Shown in pieces: positions 57,080 to 64,000 of a DNA stretch of 64,000 nucleotides. Position numbers and translations under genes: made by a program. The stretch's first letter is position 1, and each line of letters begins with the position of its first letter. Source of the stretch: Antiaris toxicaria (Eukaryota; Streptophyta; Magnoliopsida; Rosales; Moraceae); assembly GCA_035233585.1 (NCBI GenBank), contig CP141153.1:20179001-20243000 (forward strand). Direction: 5' to 3'. Under the pieces are notes generated by a model, which saw only the letters and a program-made list of their open reading frames with translations, searched no databases and was not told the DNA's origin.

Positions 57080-59184
57080 TGTGGCGACCCGCCCTACTGT
57101 AGAGTCTCTACAGTGCTATTACGGCCAACTCTGTAGTTAACCGCAATAGTCTGCAGGCCTCTATGGTCGCCGGCAATCATGCTAAACTGAAAACTTACTT
57201 GCTAATTTGCAGAATAAATTTTTTTTTCTTTAAAAACATAAACTGTTCGAGAATGTGATAAGGAAATCATGTTAACAAAATAACATGCACCTGAATCATG
57301 ATTCCCCTATCACATAATCTTAACTTGAAAACTTGTTCTTGTAACTACATGGCTTAAATATTCAAAATCTGTATAGCGAAAGACTTAAGGGTGACCAAAT
57401 CCCTCGCCCAATCCTCCCCGGCATGCATCTTCCCTGTTCGTCGTCCACCGTATACTACTAGTGAACAGGTCTCTTACCTGCAACATGTGAACAAATTGAC
57501 GAGCTATGAGCTCAGTAAGTTCAAATATAAAAACATAAAACGTGACATGCTGTACTGCTGTGCTCATGCATGAACTGGACTCTGTGAACATGCTCGTGGC
57601 TGAAGGTTAGTCTTAGGATATTATCTGTTATTTTAGTTCTGGTTTTGAGCCCCTGATTGGTCGTATCGACATGTTAGCGCAACCAGGAGCGGTACTTTAG
57701 TGCTGACCTCCTCAGTCTTAATTGATGCTAAACATGATAACCTCCCCGTGGGTCGAGAGGCCGATACGCCAATAACTGGTTAATTACCATCTTGCTGGTG
57801 TTTCAACTGGGTAGCATACTGATTGTCCCCACAGTCGGAACCTGTTACATGAATTACTGGGGTGTGAGTTTTATTAACATACTAGGGTGCCTTGTGCACC
57901 TAACTATTTTCGTGTTCTGGTACTGTCTGACATGTGTACTGAAACATGCAACTCTACATGAATGACATAAACTGACATGAACTGACCTATGCTGACATGA
58001 GACTGACATGAATATCATGATGTAGACAATCAATGTCTAACAACCACGTCATACAACATACATAACATCGTAATATAACAAGCTTGTCCACGTTGCAGTC
58101 AGGACAATGCTTGAACTTATAGAAAATCTGCTAGCGTGAGCCTCTGCTGCTCTGGGACTGCTGTATCGAGGTCTCTGACTCGAACTCCTATAAAAGGAAA
58201 TATCACTGGTTATTTCCAATACTCATCTTATACTGGAAATATGGCAAAACATGAAAATTTTCATTTCCAGACTCTTTTTTTTTTTTTTTTACTCTCTGGC
58301 TTCGAACACGCCCTCCTACAAGGTCGTGTCTCTGCTCGTGTACCTCTCTGGACTTACATGTCTGGCCGTGTAATTTGTGGAACATGGCCGTGTATGCTTA
58401 CACGGGTGAATACACGGCCGTGTTTCTAGCCGTGTTTTCCTACTGTCTAACATGGACTGCTACACGCCTCCCTTTGACCGTGTGCCCCTTGACACAACCC
58501 GATACACGGCCGTGTTCTTGGCCGTGCACCTCTCGGGTCTGATTTTTCTTGCAACACGGTCATGCATATGGGCATGTTCGGGGTCATGTTCTGAACACGC
58601 CCTTGTACACGCCCGTGTTCATAACAGAATCAAGATTCTGGGTCCGAACTACTCTGCTCTGATTTTCTAACGCTTTTATGGCCTTTGTTATACTTCTTAC
58701 ACTCAAAATCGATCTCTATAAGATCGTTTCGAGGTATCTACTATATTTCTACTACCACAAATCCATGATTTCATAAGCAAAAATCCCACATCTTGCTCAT
58801 TAACACCTCTTGACTCGCATTTTGAAAAATCTGAGCTTTCTTAAAGAAAACTCACTAAACTCGGTTTTCTAAACCATTAACTCATGGATTCATGTTTGAA
58901 AACATCTAGACTTGAACCATGTTTCGATTTTAACCGAAAATCTCGACATGATTCACTCACATTCTCTTTTTTCTCTCAAAACCCCAGATTTTCCCTTAAG
59001 AAAAACATGAGAACTAGGGTTTACCTAGCTTTAAATCTTAAGCTTTTCTTGCTGCTGATTCATGACCGAAACTCAATCGATCTACTACTAGAACAAGAAA
59101 ATTTGAACTTTCTTTGGATTTCCCTTTCTTCCCTCTTTCTTCCTCGGTTTCCCTTTCTCTCTTTCTTTTCTTTCTTTCTCTTTC

Positions 59185-59219
<35 letters not shown>

Positions 59220-59628
59220 CTTTCTACCGGCTACTTCTACAGCTTATTAGGTGAATTAATTCACCTCATCCCTTAGTTCAAAGCCCTCCACGTGGCTTCT
59301 TCCTCTCACATTTTCTTTTTTTTTTTTTTTTGTAAGGGCTTGTTTGGCTACTTCTAGCCATTGATCAACCTGGCTCACTTGTGTGCCATTGATATCTTAG
59401 TATGTATTTTCCACATACTTTTCTATTAATTTTAAAACATTATAAATTTGAATTAATGTTTAGTTTTTAAACTATATTTATTAATTCATTATCAAATTTT
59501 GATTAAAACTCAATTAATCAAAATTTTCCTCTGCTCTGTATTCTGTAATATGTATCACTGTAAATGTACATTTATTTACATATTTTGTACAAAATATCTC
59601 TGAGAATGTAGATTTCTCGATTATCACA
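57080..59628 (-). mobile_element. 3' LTR of element F, family 2
   Basis: Plus-strand order is TGTGGCGACCCGCCC...CGATTATCACA. It aligns with 17201-19776 reversed. CB1 is at about 57525-57455 (TTGCAGGTAAGAG), CB2 at about 57775-57645, the palindrome array at 58305-58625 and a (TTTC)n run at about 59160-59225. Length 2549 bp. Confidence 0.93.
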
Positions 59629-59643
59629 TTTACCCCTCCTTAT
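59629..59643 (-). promoter_or_regulatory. Polypurine tract of element F
   Basis: The minus strand reads ATAAGGAGGGGTAAA directly before the LTR start. Confidence 0.83.
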
Positions 59644-59664
59644 AAAATTTTCGTCCTCGAAAAT

Positions 59665-60104
59665 TTAGAATAAGTGAGGGCATGAAAGTCTCATCTCATC
59701 TTCTCTTTCCCACGTAGCCTCTTCAATGTTGTGATTTCTCCACAACACCTTGGCTAGTGGGATGGTCTTGTTTCTCAGCACCTTTTCTTCTCTAGCTAAT
59801 ATCTGAACTGGCCGCTCTTCATAGGTCAAATCCTCTTGGACTTGGACTGGTTCATGTTGTAGCACATGAGACGGATCTGACATGTACTTTCTGAGCATGA
59901 AGACATGGAATACGTTGTGTACTGCTGACAGCTCAGGAGATAATGCCAACTTGTAGGCAACCTTCCCAATGCGTTTGATAATCTCATAAGGTCTAATGTA
60001 CCTTGGACTCGGTTTTCCCTTCTTACCAAAACACATGATCCCCTTCATGGGTGACACTTTCAAAAAAACAAAGTCCCCTTCCTTGAATTCTAGGGATCTC
60101 CGTC
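59665..60104 (-). pseudogene. Integrase C-terminus and chromodomain-like tail of element F
   Basis: An open frame reads RRRRSLEFKEGDFVFLKVSP, then the GPY/F-like SPRYIRPYEIIKRIGKVAYKLALSPELSAVHNVFHVFML, YMSDPSHVLQHEPVQVQEDL, and the tail VLRNKTIPLAKVLWRNHNIEEATWEREDEM, ending PHLF with the stop at 59665-59667. It is the cleanest copy of this tail in the window. It is out of frame with the integrase core because of a 17-nt deletion near 60105. The IPLAKVLWRNHxxEEATWE pattern is the degenerate chromodomain of plant chromoviruses. Confidence 0.88.
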
Positions 60105-60910
60105 TTCTGTCTGCTCTGAGCACTCTTCATTCTTTGCTGGATCTTGACAATTGCATCGCAAGTTTCCTGCATGAAATCTATCTTATGCAGTTGTTTTTCC
60201 TTCAGATCATACCAATGAATGGGAGATTTGCACTTTCGTCCATACAGAGCCTCGTAAGGTGCCATCTTGATGGAAGCTTGGTAACTATTGTTATATGAGA
60301 ATTCCACTAGTGGTAGTTTCCCATTCCAAGCTCCTGGAAAATTCATGACACATGCTCGGAGCATATCCTCCAAAGTCTGGATAGTCCGTTCTGATTGTCC
60401 ATCTGTCTGAGGATGGAAGGCTGTACTGAACCTCAGTTCTGTGCCCATAGCTCTTTGCATACACTCCCAAAAGTTTGAAGTGAATCGGGCATCTCTGTCA
60501 GATACTATGGACTTTGGCACTCCATGTAACCTGACAACATGATCAACATACAGATGTGCCAACTTCTCCAATGAGTAAGTGATCCTTATTGGTATAAATC
60601 TGGCTGTCTTTGTCAATCTATCCACGATTACCCAAATGGCATCGTGTCCTCCTCTTGTTTTGGGTAGTCCTACCACAAAATCCATGGTAACATCCTCTCA
60701 TTTCCATTCTGAAATCTCCAGAGGTTCTAACTTTCCTCCAGGATGCTGATGCTCAGCCTTGACTTTCTGACAAGTAAGGCACTTACTGATAAATCTTGCA
60801 ATGTTTCCTTTCATCCCTTTCCACCAAAACTGTAGCTTCAAGTCTTGGTACATCTTGGTGGCTACAGGATGGACTGAATATGGCGTCTCATGAGCTTCTG
60901 ACATGATTCA
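60105..60910 (-). pseudogene. Integrase zinc-binding region and core of element F
   Basis: The zinc region starts SEAHETPYSVHP (two His) with CLTCQK (two Cys). The core has MDFVVGLPKTRGGHDAIWVI (first D), VSDRDARFTSNFWE (second D) and QTDGQSERTIQTLEDMLRAC (E, 35 residues after the second D). MAPYEALYGRKCKSPIHWYDL follows. A TGA at 60698-60700 replaces the Trp of EWKWE found in element A. Near 60105 the frame shifts (QSRQKTEIPR) where 17 nt are missing compared with element A. Confidence 0.92.
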
Positions 60911-61169
60911 CCATCGAAGCTCTTCATCTGCTGGCACATGAATTCTCCACTGATACATGATTAATCTATCTGTGGACGTCTCTTCTTGGGAGTCTCTTCT
61001 TGAATCTTGCTTCAAGTCTTGGTACATCTTGGTGGCTGCAGGATGGACTGAATATGGCGTCTCATGAGCTTCTGACATGATTCACCTTCGAAGCTCTTCA
61101 TCTGCTGGCACATGAATTCTCCCCTGATACATGATTAATCCATCTATGGACGTCTCTTCTTGGGAGTCT
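60836..61169 (-). repeat. 174-bp tandem duplication in integrase of element F
   Basis: The segment holding the zinc-region start (minus SEAHETPYSVHPVATKMYQD) occurs twice, beginning CTTCAAGTCTTGGTAC at 60836 and again at 61010, with few differences. 174 nt is 58 codons. Element A has the segment once. Confidence 0.9.
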
Positions 61170-61397
61170 GTCAGACTTGAATCTTGCTTCTGAGCTTCCT
61201 TGATATCATCAAACAATGATGATTTCAACTGCAGTGCTGACAACTTTCCTACTATCAACTCTAGCTCGAGTGAATGAACCTCTTGTTACAATGGTTTTGG
61301 CAACCTGTCAATAGGCAACTGCTGTGGAACTGTAGCTTTTCTGCTCAATGCATCTGCTACTCGGTTGGCTTTTCCTGGGTGATAAAGGATCTCACAG
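61170..61397 (-). pseudogene. RNase H-integrase linker of element F
   Basis: Decayed coding sequence matching the linker of element A on the minus strand: CEILYHPGKANRVADALSRK, IHSLELELIVGKLSALQLKS and SLFDDIKEAQKQDSSLTDS. It is separated from the RNase H frame by a 5-nt deletion at about 61420 and has an in-frame stop near 61288. Confidence 0.75.
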
Positions 61398-61655
61398 TCA
61401 TAATCCTTCACCAACTCTTCTTCTTTGCCTCATGTTTAACTCCTTCTGTGTGAAGAAGTATTTTAGGCTCTGATGATCTGTGTAAATCTGGTACTGTGCT
61501 CCATACAGATAGTGTCGCCAAATTTTGAGTGCGAACACTACTGCAGCAAGTTCTAGATCATGGGTGGGATAGTTTTTCTCATGTTCTTTCAGTTGACGTG
61601 GAGCATAGGCAATTACTTTGCCATCTTGCATCAATACCGCTCCCAAACCCACTCT
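61398..61655 (-). pseudogene. RNase H domain of element F
   Basis: After YEIYSDA and a TGA stop (61653-61655) the frame continues RVGLGAVLMQDGKVIAYAPRQLKEHEKNYPTHDLELAAVVFALKIW, then YTDHQSLKYFFTQKELNMRQRR. The RNase H acidic residues D (SDA), E (HDLELAA) and D (TDHQSL) are present. The frame then goes out of register: where element A has RRWLELVKDYDCEI, five bases are missing. Confidence 0.9.
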
Positions 61656-63257
61656 TCAGGCATCACTGTAGATTTCATACTTCTCCCCCTCAGTAGGGAG
61701 TGTGAGGATCGGCGCGCTTGTCAGCCGTCTCTTTAGTTCTTGGAAGCTTCTTTCACACTCATCTGTCCATATATACTTCTTCTCCTTGCGTGTGAGGGTG
61801 GTGAGAGGTGCTGCTAACCTTGCAAATCCCTCCACAAATCTCCTGTAATAGCTGGCTAACCCTAAGAAACTGCGTATCTCTGTCACGCTCTTAGGTGCAG
61901 GCCATTGGTTGATTGCTTCCATCTTGACTGGATCTACTACAATTCCCTCTTTGGACACTACATGACCGAGGAAATGTACTCTGTCTAACCAGAATTCACA
62001 TTTTGAGAATTTGGCATAGAGTTGATGCTCTCTCAGCTTTTGAAAAACGACTCTCAACTGGACTTCATGTTCTGTGTGAGTCTTTGAATATACAAGGATG
62101 TCATCGATGAACACAATGACAAACTTATCAAGATACTCCTTGAAGGCTCTGTTCATCAGGTCCATGAAAGTGGTTGGCGCGTTTGTTAACCCAAACGGCA
62201 TTACTAGGAACTCATAATGCCCATAACGGGTTCTGAAAGCTGTCTTGGGAACGTCATCTTCCTTGATTCTCAGCTGATGGTATCCTGATCTCAAATCAAT
62301 CTTTGAGAACACTGCTGCACACTTGAGCTGATCGAACAGGTCATCAATTCTAGGTAATGGGTACCTATTCTTGACTGTAACCTTGTTCAATTCTCTGTAA
62401 TCTATGCACATGCGGAACGTCCCGTCTTTCTTCTTGACAAACAGTACGGGAGCTCCCCATGGGGCATAGCTCGGTCTGATGAATCCCTTGTCAAGCAGAT
62501 CCTTCAACTGCACTTGTAACTCCTTCAACTCCACTGGTGCCATGCGGTACGATGCCTTGGAGATCGATGCTGTTCCAGGTAGCAGCTCTATCTCAAATGA
62601 GATTTCCCGTTCTGGAGGTAGTCCTGGTAGTTCCTCGGGAAAGACTTCGAGAAATTCTCGGACAATTGGAACATCTTCTGGCTGTAACTTTTTCTCTTCT
62701 ACTGTATCTGTCACATAAGCTAAATATCCAGTACAACCACTGGCTATTAGCTTCTTAGCTTTCATTGAACTGATCATCATCTTGCTTGATCTTCTCGAAG
62801 AATCTACATACTCGAAACTTTCTTCATCTTCTGGCTTGAATACTATTCTTCTGTTTCTGCAATCTATCGTAGCTTGATATTTTCCTAGGAAATCCATTCC
62901 CAAGATTACATCATAGTCTACGATCATTATCATGATCAACTGTGCATACAGTTCTCTATTTGCCATGATTACTGGTACATGAGGTAACCAGTACTTTGAC
63001 AACATGACTTCTCCTGATGGGAGAGCAGTTCTAAAAGTTCTTCCGATGTGATCTCTAGGGTATTCTAACTTATCAGCAAATGCATATGATATGAAAGAAT
63101 GGGTGGCCCAAGAGTCAAATAGAATAGATGCCAAGTGGTTAGCGACAGAAATATGACCTGTCACCACGTTGGACGTCCCTGTCTCTGCCTCTTCTCTGGT
63201 GTAGGCCATCACCCTAGCATCTGCCTGAGGGGCTCTTTCTTGTACTGCTGGAGGCAT
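61656..63257 (-). pseudogene. Aspartic protease and reverse transcriptase of element F
   Basis: The longest frame in the window (533 codons). The protease region (about residues 30-140) has ILFDSWATHSFIS at 45-57, where the active-site D-S/T-G of the family is DSW, so protease is probably dead. VILGMDFL is at 117-124. RT (about 230-420) shows KGFIRPSYAPWGAPVLFVKK, FRMCIDYRELN, the catalytic D in FSKIDLRSGYHQ (317-328), LVMPFGLTNAPTTF, and FIDDILVYSK (383-392) in place of YVDD. The connection (FLGHVVSKEGI, KVEAIxxWPxP-like, FLGLASYYRRF) follows, then the RNase H start YEIYSDA before a TGA. It is part of a polyprotein and continuous upstream with gag; the apparent ATG is not a real start. Confidence 0.95.
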
Positions 63258-64000
63258 TTCTGATGGGCTCTCATAGCTCAGTCTGAGTGCATGTACTTGT
63301 GACTACTGTGGACGTGAAGAGTTTGCTCCTGATACTAGTACTGACTGGCGGTTCATAGGGCAATTCTTGATGAAATGGCCCTCTCTTCCACACTGAAAAC
63401 AGGCAGTCGTGCCAGCTTTGCACTGACCCACATGTTTCCTCCCACAATTTGGACAGGTGGGGTTACTTGGAATTGTGGTGGTGTTAGTCCTCCTTGACTG
63501 ACTTCTGTTGTCCTGACTCTGAGTTCCCTGAAAATTCCCCTTTCTCTTCTGTTGGGACTGAGGGCCTGGATGATTGGACTTCTCTGGTCTTGTACTCTAA
63601 CTACCCTTGATGTATTGTCCGGGTTGAGAGGCCTTAGCCAAGATCTTTTCTTTCTTCCTAGCTTCCCAGACCTTTTCCTTTTCCTCTTTCTATCGGGCTA
63701 GATGGTACTCTGCCCTCAAGGCACGACTAACACAGTCGGCTACTGAAACTGGCGGAAATGGGCCAACGTCAATCAAAGTAGAGATCTTAGGCCTGAACAT
63801 GTCTATCATCTTCTGTATCTTCTCCCTCTCCGTAGGCACCATATACGGACATAAACGAGAGAGCTGATCAAATTTCTTACAAACCTCACTGACTGACATG
63901 TCCCCCTACTGTAACTCTGAGAATTCTTTCTGCTGGGGTCAGAGTGATGCAGGATCATAATATTTCTGGTTAAACTCCTCCAGAAACTCTGCCCATGACA
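63258..64000 (-). pseudogene. Gag C-terminus with CCHC zinc knuckle, element F
   Basis: The minus strand reads SWAEFLEEFNQKYYDPASL and MSVSEVCKKFDQLSRLCPYM, the retrotransposon gag (PF03732-like) core. A basic region follows, then CPNCGRKHVGQCKAG and the knuckle CFQCGREGHFIKNC (C-x2-C-x4-H-x4-C) at about 63420-63370. At least five in-frame stops interrupt it: two near 63910-63945, one near 63687, one near 63599 and one near 63306. Some sit where a CAG or CGA codon would be expected. Gag continues past the window edge. Confidence 0.88.

Larger units (their letters stand above)
57080..64000 (-). mobile_element. Gypsy element F (chromovirus type), 5' part outside window
   Basis: The minus-strand element shows, in transcription order from the window edge, gag (with CCHC knuckle), aspartic protease, RT, RNase H, integrase (with a 174-bp internal duplication), chromodomain-like tail, polypurine tract and a 2.55-kb family-2 3' LTR. 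Pol order PR-RT-RH-IN is that of Ty3/gypsy. Several stops, a 5-nt deletion, a 17-nt deletion and the duplication make it defective. The 5' LTR and gag start are cut off, so the target duplication cannot be checked; the right-hand flank in the window is AGTGA (57075-57079). Confidence 0.95.

Noticed and set aside
62479..62758. Plus-strand ORFs opposite the RT frame
   Set aside because: They are antisense shadows of a clear protease-RT reading on the minus strand.

Overview
This window looks like AT-rich nuclear DNA of a flowering plant, probably a dicot, taken from a repeat-dense, non-genic region. The organism cannot be named from the sequence. About three quarters of the window (roughly 49 of 64 kb by my boundaries) is LTR-retrotransposon DNA. 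Most of it is Ty3/gypsy of chromovirus type, with pol ending in a chromodomain-like tail. Only one locus looks like an ordinary host gene: a single-exon B3-domain (DUF313-type) gene at 55567-56346 (-), broken by one in-frame stop. I saw no tRNA, rRNA or CRISPR, and nothing bacterial or organellar.

Layout. 1-8450 (+): 3' half of gypsy element A (RNase H, integrase, chromodomain, polypurine tract, 3' LTR), with a 4.1-kb solo LTR (family 1, 1521-5611) inserted in its integrase C-terminus. 8451-12548: intergenic DNA with a dispersed repeat and a Tourist-like MITE (10121-10458). 12549-15069 (-) and 17201-19776 (+): two family-2 solo LTRs. 20717-~26300 (+): remnant of a SIRE-like Copia element (decayed envelope-like/plant-transposon-domain ORF, polypurine tract, 3' LTR), split by a 3-kb solo LTR (family G, 21214-24199). 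27339-45073 (-): a nested complex. One family-3 gypsy element still has its outer 5-bp target duplication TAATA on both sides. It carries a family-1 solo LTR in its 3' LTR, a family-4 solo LTR in its 5' LTR, and a truncated family-2 LTR followed by a Copia-like LTR fragment in its interior. 45079-50149: AT-rich intergenic DNA. 50155-55294 (-): a family-2 solo LTR with a second, opposite family-2 solo LTR inside it. 55567-56346: the B3 gene. 57080-64000 (-): gypsy element F (3' LTR, chromodomain, integrase, RNase H, RT, protease, gag), cut by the window edge.

Five gypsy LTR families (1, 2, 3, 4, G) differ in length and in most of their sequence. They share related starts of the form TGT(G/A/C)A plus a CGAGAAA-like block, and two conserved blocks in the same order. 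Block CB2 holds a GGCGTAY/GTACGACC motif pair. Block CB1 reads GAACTTACTGRGC, then TAGCTCAC, then a splice-donor-like CAGGTAA. Four families (1, 2, 3, G) also carry arrays of short GC-rich palindromes, with a different motif in different families (ACGGCCGTGT in 2 and 3). Eight solo LTRs with matching or near-matching 5-bp target duplications, against no intact element, indicate strong removal of elements by LTR-LTR recombination. Almost every coding remnant carries in-frame stops, many of them explicable as C-to-T or G-to-A changes, as expected for methylated, silenced transposons.
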